Origin: Stentor coeruleus
Taxonomy: Eukaryota; Ciliophora; Heterotrichea; Heterotrichida; Stentoridae
DNA length: 64,000 nt
NCBI GenBank assembly: GCA_001970955.1
Contig: MPUH01000322.1
Location: 1 to 64,000, forward strand
Direction of reading: 5' to 3'
Shown: positions 10,516 through 22,466 of the stretch, one piece after another
Position numbering within the stretch: position 1 is the first letter of the stretch
Layout of the letters: each line of letters starts with the position of its first letter
Position numbers and translations under genes: made by a program
The notes under the pieces: generated by a model
The model's input: the letters and a program-made list of their open reading frames with translations, nothing else
Told to the model about the DNA's origin: nothing
Database searches by the model: none

Positions 10516-11131
10516 TTGTAAAATTTAAATAAGTTTTTAGGTAAAAATGTTTATGATGATTTATTGTGTAGATGATTTTTTATAATAAGAATTAGGAGGT
10601 GAAGAAAGCTAGTTTGCTAGAGGGAGTTTTTAATTTATTTTGTTTAGGAAATATGATTGTTTTGTTATATTTTTTTTAGGGTTATTGAGTAAAGTATTGG
10701 TTTTAGTATGATAATATGGTTAAGTTAGATTGAAGTATTAAAATATATATTATGATAGTTTTATTGAAATTATTACAGATTTGTAAAAATAGAGAAATTT
10801 TATAATAAATATCATATGAAAATACTCTTAAAATTTGTAATACTCCACAAAAATACTTATTCTCTAACTTTTTCTTTGGAAAATAAAAACACCTTCACTA
10901 AAATCATAACCCTATTATAATTATTCAAAATCTACATCATTATTTTTAAAACCTATCTTCTACTCATAAAAACTTATACCCTCCTAATACCATCCACCTC
11001 ATTAATCTTGTCTAAAATCTTATCATATCCTCTTCTTCTTCCCCTAAAACTAAATCATCTTTTCTAAGCCAAAAAATCCTCCTTATAAACTTTTCATCTT
11101 AATACATATAAAATTTTCTTATATAAAAATA
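10516..11131. other. Intergenic
   Basis: G-rich 3' flank to about 10790, then C/A-rich 5' flank from 10860 to 11131. The switch matches the orientation of the genes on either side, including the broken one at 11132. No other gene seen. Confidence 0.6.
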
Positions 11132-11682
11132 ATGAGTTCTTTAAGTTACTCTGATGAACATCTTGCTTGGCAACAACGAGTAAAATAAGAAATAAACAAT
11201 ATTGTGACATTTATTCGTAATAATTATTCAGTTTATTTGAAAACAGTATTCGTCCTTCAAGAGGATTTCATAATTTTATCATAAACCCTATAAAGACATT
11301 AAGCCAAACTCAACAATTTTTTACCCAAACTAAAGATAAAAATAGTTTAAAGAGTATCGATAAGAATAATCATGCTAAAGATATAAAAAAATATGATAAA
11401 GAACCTTGTTTAAACCCAAGGCTTATGACTACAAAAAATAACGTCCTAAAAACTTTTTTTAAAGACTCTTCGCCGCAAAGCAAAGGAACAAATAAGCATT
11501 TTTTTGTGTTAGAAAGAAGAAGAAGGCTTAGGAGGAGAAATTCTAATTAGTCACAAGTGGAAAATGAAGAAATGATAGATAAGGATATTCAAGAAGTTAC
11601 AAGGTTGCTGAAGGTTGAGAGGATTAAAATATTGATTGCTTAGAAAAAACTGGCTGATAAGGACAAGTCGAATGGATTTTAA
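11132..11682 (+). pseudogene. Broken gene of unknown family
   Basis: A coding-like locus with gene-type flanks: C-rich before and G-rich after. It starts MSSLSYSDEHLAWQQRVK, then TAA and EINNIV. Downstream, in another frame, it reads PSRGFHNFIINPIKTLS, KTFFKDSSPQSKGTNKHFFV and VTRLLKVERIKILIA, interrupted by two TAG codons (after RRRNSN and after ILIA). No combination of 15/16-nt introns restores one frame. All three in-frame stops sit where glutamine would fit, which suggests C-to-T decay or, less likely, unusual decoding. The original product looks hydrophilic and partly helical. Confidence 0.6.
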
Positions 11683-12176
11683 GTTAGTTTTTTTTAATTT
11701 TTATATTAATTTTGTATGTCATATGAAGGGGAAATGAGGAATTGAAGTTTTGGGTTGATTTTGTGAAAAGTAGATAGTTTGTGATGAGGATTAGATGAAG
11801 GGATAAGGATTTTATTTTTGAGAACAATATTATATGATAAAATAAAGATTTTAGTTAGGCTTTGATTGAAATAATCATTTGAGTTAGATTATGAATATAT
11901 AAAATTTTAATCTGATTCCTAAAAAAAATACCTTATCCAAAGCATCTTAAAATTTCTAACAATTTGTCCCTTAAAGTATTTCATATCACAAAATACTTAC
12001 TTCCACACAATAAACTAAAAATACTAAATTCAATCAAATCCTTTCAAATCCACAAAAAATCCTATCAATAATAATAACATCCCCTAATCTAAACTCAATA
12101 AACCCCATCATCCTCCAATTTTCCATTAAAAAAACCTTGTTAAGTAATAAAAAATCATATTCGTTTTCCAATAAAT
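11683..12176. other. Intergenic
   Basis: G-rich to about 11830, then C-rich and G-poor 11930-12170 before the next gene. No gene seen. Confidence 0.6.
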
Positions 12177-12929
12177 ATGGGCTGCACTGATAGTAAAGAT
12201 AACCTCACACCTGAAGAATTGGCAATAATGAACGGTGAACTGAGTCTAATGTATCAAGCATATCAAGCCTCAGATGTAGATTTAGTCTATAGAAAATACT
12301 CGAATGACGGGATAATTAACATAAACCAATGGCAGAATGTGTCTAGTAAACTCAAACTCGCAGCTTATTCCGCACCAATGCCCCCGAAAATCCAGAAATT
12401 CTATGACAGTCTCAAAGCTGAGAACAAATACAAACTTCGTGATCTTTTAGTTATTGGCATTTACTTAAGTACAGGTAAATCCATAGATAAAGCTCGTCTT
12501 TTATTTGAAGCTTATGATGAAAATGATGCAAAAGTTTTATCTAAAGGTGATATTCAACAAATGACTTCATTTATAGTCGAAGTAGCTGTAGAAAAAACAT
12601 GTGTTTTAATTCAAGATGATGATCCTAATAATGTTCAACCTGAAGAAATGGCTAAGTTTTTGCAAAAACTTAGAACAGTAAAAAATAAAGGTAAACAAGA
12701 ATTATGCAAAATGTTCTTAGGAGGTAATCCAGCTTTGACTGAATTGACTATGGAGAAATTTGTTGAAAATGTGACTATGCCATCTACAGTCCAATTGTTA
12801 ACTTTCCAAGGAGTAAGGAAGTTTATTAAAAAACAAGAAGTTACTGCGAGTAAATTCGCCGCTTTGACATCTTTGAAAAAACCAACTGGGCCGAGTGATC
12901 CTAAAGCTGAGCTACCAAAAGCTAAATAG
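12177..12929 (+). CDS. Acylated EF-hand-like (calcineurin-B/KChIP-like) protein
   Basis: 250 residues starting MGCTDSK, a strong N-myristoylation signal (Gly2) with Cys3 available for palmitoylation, so it is probably membrane-tethered. The helical body with VYRKYSNDGIININQW, LLFEAYDENDAKVLSKGDI and VLIQDDDPNNVQPEEM has the spacing of degenerate EF-hands as in neuronal calcium sensor or calcineurin-B relatives, but few loops keep all ligands. The tail is Lys/Pro-rich. A regulatory partner of a channel or kinase is possible. ATG choice follows the MGC signal. Confidence 0.85.
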   Translation: MGCTDSKDNLTPEELAIMNGELSLMYQAYQASDVDLVYRKYSNDGIININQWQNVSSKLKLAAYSAPMPPKIQKFYDSLKAENKYKLRDLLVIGIYLSTGKSIDKARLLFEAYDENDAKVLSKGDIQQMTSFIVEVAVEKTCVLIQDDDPNNVQPEEMAKFLQKLRTVKNKGKQELCKMFLGGNPALTELTMEKFVENVTMPSTVQLLTFQGVRKFIKKQEVTASKFAALTSLKKPTGPSDPKAELPKAK

Positions 12930-13242
12930 GTATTTAATTATTGATTAGTTTACAGAATTTTGGGAAAATTTAAGATTTTTGTCAGGTTTATTATCACTTT
13001 TTATTATTTTTTATGCATTTGTGGTAAAAGTTTTTCTGTTAATTGGGTATTGTTGGATATTTTTTAGTTTTTTTGAACTCAGACTCCTGTTTTAAGCTTT
13101 AAATCTAATAATTTCCCATCTATAAAGGTATAATTACCATAAAAAAACTTTTATTTTCTATAAATCAACTATAATTACTATAAACAACCTACCCAATTTT
13201 TCATGATTTTCATAATAAATCTAAATCCTTATTTCAACTTCA
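12930..13242. other. Convergent 3' intergenic region
   Basis: Lies between two converging genes. It is G/T-rich on the left and C/A-rich from about 13090, as expected if each gene's 3' flank is G-rich on its own strand. No gene seen. Confidence 0.6.
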
Positions 13243-14542
13243 TTATTTTACATTAATCCCTATAACAAATTTTCTCGGTGTTTCAATCAAAGCAATCTCC
13301 CCTACACTAGTCTCACTCTCTGCCCTATAAAAAGGTAATACCGAATTCCCTCTATGACTAATATCTGTAAAAAAATACTGATTCATCATCCTCGCCCTTA
13401 ATACATAAAACAAACAACAAGCTAATACAAACTCATAACTTTCAACAATAATCAATCTATATCCATGTACAGCTTTCTCTTTTCTAATTTCCATAACAGA
13501 ATCTTCATCATTAATCAAACTCATACCCATAGCTCCAACAAAATACAATACTTGTAAAACACTAACAATAGAAAACATATAAATTTTCTGTTTGGCTACA
13601 CTTGTCAATGATATACTCCCAACATCCAAAGCATTTTGTAACTGAAGTTGAACTTTTCTAAAAGTCCGCCATGAAAAGTACCCAACATGGGCCATGATTA
13701 AAACTAAAATCGAAACTGAAGCGATTTTTAGTGATGATCCTAATAAGTTGCTACTACAAGCAAAAATATATGTTAAAAGCATTATAAGCATACTATAACT
13801 AGCTGTTCTTCTAGTTACAGAATCATCAAGCATATATACCCCTTGAGCTAAAAATAGATGAAAACACATAAGTGTTGTTTGATATAAAGATAAACATTGA
13901 GCTTTAAGTAAACTAACAATTTGTCCAGCTGATGTATCAAAAGGACAACTCCAATACCATACAGCACATACAACACTGAAAATTTTGAAAATAATAACTG
14001 TAGTTGATGCTCTTTGATATGATTTACTATGATTAAAATTTATATAGTAAGTGTTGATTGCCCATAACACTAAAGCAAATGTCCATGATAAGGCAAGAAC
14101 TGAATAAAAGGATTGGAGATGGTTTGTCCTTTCACAATGATCTAGATTAGTAATTACAGTCGTATTGATAGAAAATATCAACTTTTAATGAGGAAAAAAC
14201 TGTGGAGTATTGGATTAGATTAGAGTATAAGCTTTCTTTTAGGTGGAAGATGGGTAGAGTGTGTGGATAAGATTCAGTTGTCGAGTTTGAGAATGAGATA
14301 ATAGCTTTTGGGCTGATTTCTTGGATTCTTTTGTGGAGTTGTGAGGAGGATTCATTGTGGTGAAGGAGGATGGGTGGGTAAAGGCAGATGGGGTTGAAAC
14401 ATAGATAGCCTTCGATCTTGAACTCTTCATTCTTATCAAGCCTAGTCATATTGTAAAAATACAATCCCAACTCAGGAACTATCATATATCCAATCCACTC
14501 AGCAAGTACTCCAGTAATAAAAATTCCTATATATTTGTTCAT
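13243..14542 (-). CDS. Seven-pass receptor-like membrane protein (GOST/lung-7TM-like)
   Basis: 427 residues from two exons on the minus strand (14542-14158 and 14141-13243), joined by removing a 16-nt intron (14142-14157, GTAATTACTAATCTAG, with A six bases from the end). The join reads FYQYDYHCERTNHL. A hydrophobic N-terminus (GIFITGVLAEWIGYMIV) could be a signal or anchor. It is followed by a luminal region of about 120 residues with paired cysteines and possible N-glycosylation sites, then about seven membrane helices (for example LALSWTFALVLWAINTYYI and VLACCLFYVLRA). This order resembles the GPR107/TMEM87/GPR180 group. The ATG follows TTATA directly. Confidence 0.85.
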
Positions 14543-15149
14543 TATAACATATTCAACATATTAGATATCATTGAAAAATTAACTAAAAAGAACTTATTCA
14601 TTATCAAAACTCATCCAATAATTTTTTTTTCTAGATTCTCATCGTTTTTTAAGTTTGAACATAAATAGGGTTAATGCTTATTTTTATCAAACTTTGAATG
14701 TAATACTCACAATTTTTGACTCTTGTATATAAAAACCCATATTATTAGTTTTTAACTTTTTATGTATTTCAGGATTTTCAGCCAGTCTCTCTAAAGCATT
14801 TTCTGAGGAAGAGAAATTTGATTCTGTGAGCAAGTGTTATTAAGCATTTTTTCGAGGTTAAATATTTTACTATTAAATTCTATTTTTTTATATACTGCAA
14901 TTATAATTATCTACACACTACTTTCTCTTAATTATCTCTTTCTTTTAGTTTAGAAATATCATTAAATTTTATTACTGTTTTCTGAGTCTCAGATTGAATT
15001 ATATCCCTAGTATGACATGATCTTCAAATTGAGTTGATATCTTTTTAACATTTTAACCAGGGAAATTTCTTGAATATAAAGAGATATCAATTAATTAATA
15101 TCAATCATTACTATTAGTAAACTAAAATGAATATATAAATTAGTTATAC
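14543..15149. other. Intergenic with coding-like relic
   Basis: Upstream of the minus-strand seven-pass gene. Contains a degraded coding-like stretch on the minus strand, listed separately. No intact gene. Confidence 0.5.
14687..15080 (-). pseudogene. Degraded coding-like relic
   Basis: On the minus strand an open stretch of about 50 codons ending at 14687 reads SSSENALERLAENPEIHKKL and NMGFYIQESKIV. Further upstream are shreds such as IIQSETQKTVIKFNDI and KLKERDN, in different frames with stops between them. Composition is coding-like, but no start or intron arrangement gives a complete gene. Family unknown. Confidence 0.4.
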
Positions 15150-15911
15150 TTAGACTATTGATGTTATGTTAGGTTCTTTATCTTGGGAGAAACTTTTTTC
15201 AGAAAACAAAAGGCATGTGGATTGACAACGTTTTTGGTCTTGTGATGTAAGTTTCTGACTTATATCTTCTTCAACTTTTGATAGAACTTCAATTTTTCTT
15301 TTGAGAAAATCTTGTTTTTCAAGTTCTTTAAGATACTTTTCTGAATATTGTGACTCTTTTTCAGTTAGGAACTGTTGAGAGCTTATGCTGCGCTTGTGCT
15401 TGTTAGACTTTTCCATCTTCATCACAGAACAAGCTTGAAGCCGGAGAGTCCTTTCTTGGCTTTCTTTTATTTTTCTTAAAAATGCGTCGTTAGCCCTACG
15501 TTGAGCTTTTAAACAAAGAGAATTTATTCGATTTTTACTTTCAATACGTTTTCGAGCTTCTTGGATATTCTCTTGTTGTTGTTTTCTATATTTTTTTAAT
15601 GAGTGTCGTTTATTGTCTGTTTCTTGGTCCATTGCAAGTTTCCATTCAATTTTTTCTTGTTGGAACTTTTCATGTTTTTCTCTTATATCGTTGATTTCAT
15701 TAGTCTTTTTCTCCATGAATTTAGAAGATTTAACGCATTTATCTTGTTCAAACTGTAAGTGGTTTATTCTGTTTTCTACATCTTTCAGTTTTTTTTCTAA
15801 TTCTTTGGTTTTAGACCTTGATTCCCACATTCTCTTGCCCCTTTGAACTTTTTCTTTCTTTGGTGGCCTGGTTTCTAGGCAGGCATTATGGTTTTCAAAG
15901 CTGATTTCCAT
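15150..15911 (-). CDS. Coiled-coil protein, 253 residues
   Basis: Almost entirely charged helix from about residue 30 to 235, with runs such as RSKTKELEKKLKDVENRINH and KKYRKQQQENIQEARKRIE; no globular domain. Probable cytoskeletal or basal-body coiled-coil protein by composition only. It begins MEISFENHNACLETRPPKKE. The ATG follows an ATATAA-type box, and the 5' flank (15920-16260) is C-rich on its own strand. Confidence 0.8.
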   Translation of the reverse strand: MEISFENHNACLETRPPKKEKVQRGKRMWESRSKTKELEKKLKDVENRINHLQFEQDKCVKSSKFMEKKTNEINDIREKHEKFQQEKIEWKLAMDQETDNKRHSLKKYRKQQQENIQEARKRIESKNRINSLCLKAQRRANDAFLRKIKESQERTLRLQACSVMKMEKSNKHKRSISSQQFLTEKESQYSEKYLKELEKQDFLKRKIEVLSKVEEDISQKLTSQDQKRCQSTCLLFSEKSFSQDKEPNITSIV

Positions 15912-17096
15912 TTAATAAGTTAACGTTTGAATTATATAAAAGATAGTTAAGGTTATATAAAAGGAAATGGGATTTGAATAGTAAGAAATGATAAGTTTAT
16001 ATGGAAATTTGAATATTTTTTTAGATAGAGAGGGTTTTTGTTTGTTTTATGATGATTATTTGTAGATAATTATTAGATTTGGATAGGATTTTATGTTTAT
16101 TGAATATTGATTTTTGTTGGAGATTTAGAATTAAAAGTAAAGGCTTGTGTTGGGAGTTGTTTTTATTGAGATTATAGATTAGGGTAAATTTATGTTTTTT
16201 AGGTTATATAAAGTGGGAAAAATTATAAAATTGAATTTTTACTTGGGCTTTTTTAGAGGGATAATTACTATAAGGAATAGAGATACATTTTTATTACTAA
16301 ATACCTGAAAATATATTAATGATATAAAATTATAACCAATTCCCCTTTATGTATGATTTTAAATCAATCCTTTTAACATCATAGCTGAAAGTTAATTAAA
16401 ATTAAGCTAATGTTTTACAAAATAAAATGTCAATCACAAATCCATTATTTACACATCTTAACCCTATAAATTTTTTAAATCAAATCATAAATTGCATTTC
16501 ATCCAAAGTTCATAACAAAACCCTCTAATCTTTCCTTATCTCTATAATGAAAAAAATATATTATAATTTTAAGTAAAAATTTATTAACAACCTTAACCAA
16601 ATCCAAAAAACTTTCCTAACTATAACCCTATCTAAACTACAAAAAACTCTTAATTAATCACTTTAATATATCAATTTATATAAAAAAATCACAATTTTTA
16701 CATAAATTTTCTCTTTCTTCCTGAACTATTTATACTTTACTTATCATTTTATACCCAAAATTTTTATCAAAATCATTTAATTCATTCTAAATCTTTAGAA
16801 GAATAAAATCTCATTTTAAACTCACGACGATCTTTGATAAAAATCAAAAACACGATAATTTTTATGATGATTTTTATAAAATTGTCCCAGTTTTTAGGTT
16901 TGAAAAATTTTTGCTCTGTATGATGAGGAATGAAAGGGTAGATTGGTATTTTATGCATAAAAATTATTATTATATAAGGATTTTATATAGCTTGCAAGGG
17001 TCTTGTAAAAATTCAATAATTAATAAATTCTCTGTGTTAATGCATTTTTCATTTTAGGTAGTTTTGGATCATTATTGTAAAGATTATAATCTAAAA
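15912..17096. other. Divergent intergenic region, 1.2 kb
   Basis: G-rich on plus from 15950 to 16260 (5' flank of the minus gene), then C-rich and G-poor 16320-16830 (5' flank of the plus gene). It ends in GATTATAATCTAAAAATG. No gene or repeat supported. Confidence 0.6.
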
Positions 17097-18110
17097 ATGA
17101 CAGGTGAGGAAATTAAGTCGAGCCCAACCTGTCGTTTTACATTAAAATCCAGTCAAAAGTCTCAAAAACCCGTCAAATCGCATGCTTCGTCTTCTGTTGT
17201 AAGCCATTTGCCTGGTAAAAAGTCGAATCTTAACCATTCAAAAAGCTGGAAAAGTTCGGGGCTTTCTCCAAGCTCTTCATCCGAAGTTTATCCTCGTTCT
17301 CTGGCAAGGCATACTAAAAAATCCTCAACTTACACCAAGGGCTGCCTCCCCCTTCCTCGTGGGGAAACAGCCTACGCTCTGGCCAAAAATGCTGAATATC
17401 GTGAAAAAAACCTCGACATTGCTGAGTACTTCTACCATCAAGCAATAAAAAACGGTGACCGAGTAGAAAGCGCAATCAAAGACCTAGCATCCCTCCTCCA
17501 CCAAAGAGGAAGAACCCAACAAGCCTGCGATATTTTAGACCAATACCGACATTACTTCAAAAACGATGAAGAAAAATTCGAAAACCTATACAAAACATTA
17601 GCCAAACAACTAAACTCCAAAGGAAACAGCCTAAACAAAAGCATAAAAATTTCAGGTCTTTCTTCCACAGACACTGACAAATTTGTATTAAGTTTATTTT
17701 TTAATACATCCCGAGTCCAAACTGTGGAATTACACAAAGAACACACAGGCGAAAACTACAACTTTTATAGTATTTTAAGGTTCAATAGTCATTCATCAGC
17801 AAGAAAAACATTAGAAGGTTTTCATAAATGGGATAAATATCGAGTTGAATGGCTAAGTCTTACAGGAGAAGTAGCAGGTGATGCTCATTATGCTAGACAT
17901 AAAATGGAAGAGTATCGAAAATATCATCCAACATTTGATTATACACTTTTTGAAAGAGACCCACAAGGGTATATATTTTGTTTACCGGTTGATGGGAAAG
18001 AATTTGGATTGAGGAAAACTTCGGTTGATTATGATTTTAGTGTTGAAGAGCTTATTGGTAAAGGATTATACAGTATGATTTTTAGGGATTTTACTGTTGA
18101 ATGCCATTAG
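17097..18110 (+). CDS. TPR-like helical repeat protein, parent of the 61-kb pseudogene
   Basis: 337 residues from the first ATG, which follows a TTATAAT box; an upstream in-frame extension to 17064 has no ATG. Residues about 1-85 are Ser/Lys-rich and disordered (SSQKSQKPVKSHASSSVV). Two or more TPR/Sel1-like helical pairs follow (AYALAKNAEYREKNLDIAEY, LASLLHQRGRTQQACDILDQ). The C-terminal 160 residues form an unrecognised globular domain (YNFYSILRFNSHSSARK, YIFCLPVDGKEFGLRKTSV). Positions 17253-17850 recur inverted at 61384-61979 as a broken copy. A candidate intron near the stop lacks the branch-point A, so the plain TAG is used. Confidence 0.85.
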   Translation: MTGEEIKSSPTCRFTLKSSQKSQKPVKSHASSSVVSHLPGKKSNLNHSKSWKSSGLSPSSSSEVYPRSLARHTKKSSTYTKGCLPLPRGETAYALAKNAEYREKNLDIAEYFYHQAIKNGDRVESAIKDLASLLHQRGRTQQACDILDQYRHYFKNDEEKFENLYKTLAKQLNSKGNSLNKSIKISGLSSTDTDKFVLSLFFNTSRVQTVELHKEHTGENYNFYSILRFNSHSSARKTLEGFHKWDKYRVEWLSLTGEVAGDAHYARHKMEEYRKYHPTFDYTLFERDPQGYIFCLPVDGKEFGLRKTSVDYDFSVEELIGKGLYSMIFRDFTVECH

Positions 18111-19106
18111 ATTAAGTTTTAAGAAGTAGTTAAGAAAATATGAATTAGATGCTGAGAAAGGATTTTTATATGAGGAATGAGAGGATGTGTTGTGAATTAG
18201 ATAAAAAAAAATCTGGTTTAGGGAGTTTTTTAGGATTTTTGAGGTTGGCTTATTAGAGATTTTAGATTATGGGTTTAGGAAATTTTCATGAGAGATTTAT
18301 TAAATTCTAAGGTCTTGGATATTAGATAAAAATTCACAGTATATAACTAATACATAGCTAATAAATATACTAAGAAATATCCTATTATAAATATACTAAA
18401 ATTATTACAAGCTAAATTAAATCTGTTAAATGAATAATTTAGGCAATAAGGTATATTTAATTATTGGAATTTTAGATTAAATTTAAAGCATAATATGATT
18501 TAAATACCTATATATTATTTTCTAGGATTTATTATAACAAATTTTCATTATTTTATTCATTTTTTCTGATTTTAGTGTACATCATAGAATTCTAAATCAA
18601 ATCTTACCACTAATAAAATTTAACTCATAACCACAGTTTAAATTTTTGTAATCTTAAAAGATAAATTCCAATTAAATTTTTATCAATACACTCTGTTGTA
18701 TAATTAAAATATTACATAAACCTATTATAAAAGTCTTGCTCTTCTAAGTATACAAAACCATCATAAAATTAGCATCATCAATTTAATTTCATTATTCCAA
18801 TAAAACCTTTTTTATTTACATCTATCAATTGTATTCCTAATACAAAACCAATCATTTTTTCCAATACAAATAATTTATAAAACCACTAAACCCAAAATCT
18901 CTCACAACCCTTATCATAAAAATACCATCAAAACTATTTACAACTAATCCTTAAAATCTGTTTAAAATCCTCTACTTCATTACCTTTAAAAAAAACCTAT
19001 ATCCGAACCTAAAAAAACCCAACTTAATCATAAAAATATCAATCTAACCTAACATCCATACAACATTTAAATCTACCTTTTATAACAATATTATAATAAA
19101 AATCAA
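18111..19106. other. Intergenic, about 1 kb
   Basis: G-rich 3' flank to about 18310, AT-rich middle, then C-rich and G-poor 18570-19100, with ATTATAATA just before the next start. No gene supported. Confidence 0.6.
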
Positions 19107-22100
19107 ATGTCTTCAGAGTAAAATACATATAGCCAAGTGCACAAACACTTCTTAGAAGTTCTTGCACAGCAACCATACGCTGCAGACCAATCTATCATCC
19201 AATCCATCGATCTTTGGTCAAACAATTTCCAAATCGACCAATTTTCCCAATACAGCCCTATAATCATCACAGGTGAAAAAGGTTCAGGTAAAAGTTCTCT
19301 TGTATCTCATTGGATTGAATACCATAAGGAATACAATCAAAAAAGCAACGATTTAATACTATACTATAACGCAGGTTTATCTTCAACCCCATCATACAAT
19401 GAAGCCTTATACAACTTTTTAAACATATTAAGACAAGAGTTTGACCAGCCCCAACGAACAAGTATATTTGACGATAAACTTCGTATGCAATTTATAAAGT
19501 TTTTAACTTCATCAAGTACACTTAAAAGCACAGGCCCAACTAGGAAGTTTATAATTTTTATTCTTGATGGAATTGACCAATTCAAAGAAAATAGCGGTAA
19601 AGAAGACTCAGCTGAATGGTTACCTATAACTTTACCTGAAAACATGAAACTTATATGCACAGCAACAAGTGGTTCAGAAGCTGAAAAAGTTCTTGGGGCA
19701 AGGTGTAAAGTTTTTGCCCTAGACAAACTTACTAAAAAACAAAGAAATAAAGTTCTTAAACAATATATTCAAAAATACCCTGATATGAAAAACTCAGAAA
19801 ACCTTCTTCAAGTTGCTGAGTTTATTAAAGATAATGATTGTTGTGGAAACCCTTTGTATTTAAAAATGCTTATTGTATGGAGTTTGTCTTGTTTTCCTGG
19901 AGTGCAGAAATTTGTTATACCTAATGTTAAAGAAATTCCTGATCTTGAGAATTTGTTTTTGTATTCGATTAGATTATTTTCAACTTCTTGTAATCATGCT
20001 GTGAAGAAAGTGCTTAGTTGTTTAAGTCTTTGTAAAAATAGTATGACTAAAGAGGAGATTGCGATAAGTGCTGGGATTTCTTTGAAGGTTGCAGGGAAGA
20101 TATTGCAGATTTATGACAGTTTTTTGATTAAACATGATGACCTTTATTGTTTTAGTAACTCGTTTTTCCACCTTGAAGCGATTGTAGAAAACCCTCAGAG
20201 TCTTATTAAAGAAATATCGTTAACCCTTTCAGAACATCAGACAATGAAACGTATGACTGAATATCTTCATTTCCTATCTTGTAGCCACAACTACAAACAA
20301 CTCAAAGATAAACTTCGGGATATTTATGTTTTTGCTTATCTATACACAAACCATTATAAATTCGAGTTATGTAAATACTGGCAAGAATTAGAAAAAAACA
20401 ACTTCGACCCAGTAGAAGAGTATAACAAATGCATTGAAGACTTTTTTTTCAACAACCCTGGGCTTAAAACTGAAGAAGTCGTTCAAATCTTACTGATATT
20501 TTTCAGTTTTTTCGAAGAATATGGGGATTTCGAGCAGCCGAAAATCACAGCATTTCGCAATTACCCGTTAGTATGTAAAGAATCTTTAGAAGAAGTTGGG
20601 CTTATGGAAGAAATCGATAAGAACAAAGAGATTTTTATAGAAGAACCAATAACTCCACTGATGGAAAGTGAGAGGTTTCTGATTGAAGAGACTAAAAACA
20701 AGATTTTAAGGGAAAAAATTGCCCAGGCTGAGGTCGGGAAGAACAGGAAAAAGGCTTCAAGTTTGTTTCATTATAAAAGATGGCTTTGGATCCAATTCCC
20801 ATGGGTAGCTTTAAGCCCGAATATCAGTCCAAGTAAAGCTTTAGCTATGTATAAAAGTACTTCAGATCAAATGAGTTATGTTAAAGAAAAGGAAATATAT
20901 GAACAGTTTAATAAAATATTAAATCCAGAAGGGTTTGTTAAAACACAAGTGAAAATACGCCCACAGACTAGTAAACCTGTTATGAGAAGATCTAATACTA
21001 CGGCTCAGTTAGCTAAAAGAGTTGGACTTCAGCCTACTAAGCTTATTAGTATAGTTAATGAACCTGATACAGGGAATACATCATCAATGTCAACTAATTT
21101 TTTAAATCTTACTGGAATTGAAGATAGGCCTGAGACTTATTGTATCAACTTTTCCTTACGTGACACTGGAATCAATAATGTTTTACTAAAACTCGACTCC
21201 CAACTAGTTAAATTTTCTCAGCAGGAAATTAATAAAAAGCACAAAGAAGTTCTTAAAATGCAACAACAATATAATAAACTTATTGAATCCCGAAGACTTA
21301 AAGAACGAGAAATTGAAAGTATTGTCGTGCAAATTTCTCAACTCCAAGCCAAACATCGAGAAAAAGAAGAAGTGATTCAAAAATTCAACACCCTTCAATT
21401 CCAAACAAATAAAAATCTAGAAAAACTTATTATTTTCCAATCAGAAGGCGACTATCTTGTAAAAATCCACAACAGCTGTATAAAAAACCCACCACACAAA
21501 AAAGAATGGAAAAATGATATAATCTCTGCGATTGAAACATGTGAAAACTTCATAAAATCAGAAAAAAATCATATTGATAAATACAATAAAGACACTTTTG
21601 AGTATAATTCAAAATCCAGCACAATCAAACCTTTAATGACAGAAAAAAAACTTTTTGAAAGCACAACATTAGAAAAACTTTCAGAAAAATATTCAATGAA
21701 TGCTTATATTAATAAAAATATTGTCAAAGGGTTTAATAGAAGGAAACTTTTGCTTTTACTTCCAGAGAAAAAAGATAACTCAGGTATGCTCCAGTCAAAA
21801 ATCAAAAGACGAAAATACACTGACGCAAAAATCCAAGTAGCAAAACTATACCTCGAACAAAAAATCACATATTTCGAAGGGCTTTTTGAAAAACTCATGA
21901 AACTCTCAAGCGATAAAGAAACCGTAGATATCAATAGTATTATAAGTAAATTTCAAAACCAACTAGATTTACTTGATCAAAAAGCTGGTATTGAAAAAAG
22001 TTTAAACGAGCTCAAAATCGAAAAAGCCCATTTAGAAGAAAAACTCAGTTATTTAGCTAGTAAAAAACCCCCTCCTGTTGAAGAAGAAGAACCTAGAGAT

Positions 22101-22466
22101 TTTAATGAAGTTCTTGATAGACTTGATACTACACAAATAAAATTAACTGATTTAGAAGGAAAAGTTACAGAGCAGGAGTTGAAAATAATAAAAATCAAAG
22201 AAGGGTTTTTACATATGTGGAAAAAATTGAAAATAGAAGAAAATTGTGTTTTTGATAAAATTAGGATTATGGAAGTGTTTGGAAAATTTGGGGATAGGCT
22301 GACGGGGTTGTTGAAAAGTAATACGGTCAAGCAGAAAATTGAGGAAAAGGAACAGTCGCATAGGCAAAAGGAGAAAATATGGAATGCGGTTGCTGATAAG
22401 ATGATTTTTATTAAGAAGAAAAGCTCTGGGTCATCGGCACATAGTGCTAAAACTATACAAAATTAA
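19107..22466 (+). CDS. NACHT-type STAND NTPase with coiled-coil tail
   Basis: 1,114 residues. The first exon is only 11 nt (19107-19117) and a 15-nt intron (19118-19132, GTAAAATACATATAG) follows. Splicing gives MSSDQVHKHFLEVL, and the ATG is 14 nt after a TTATAATA box. The NTPase has a Walker A GEKGSGKSS at 51-59 and a Walker B FIIFILDGIDQ at about 144-153, followed by helical regions typical of NACHT/AAA ATPases, similar to the N-terminal NTPase of nephrocystin-3-type proteins. The second half is long coiled coil (for example EINKKHKEVLKMQQQYNKLI) with a KKPPPVEEEEP linker near residue 980. No TPR, LRR or WD repeats are obvious. A ciliary or scaffold role is inferred; an immune-type sensor is the alternative. 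Confidence 0.88.

Noticed and set aside
18085-18110. Candidate 15-nt intron (GTTGAATGCCATTAG) at the end of the TPR-like gene
   Set aside because: Lacks the A six bases from the end, and removal only adds three codons before another stop.
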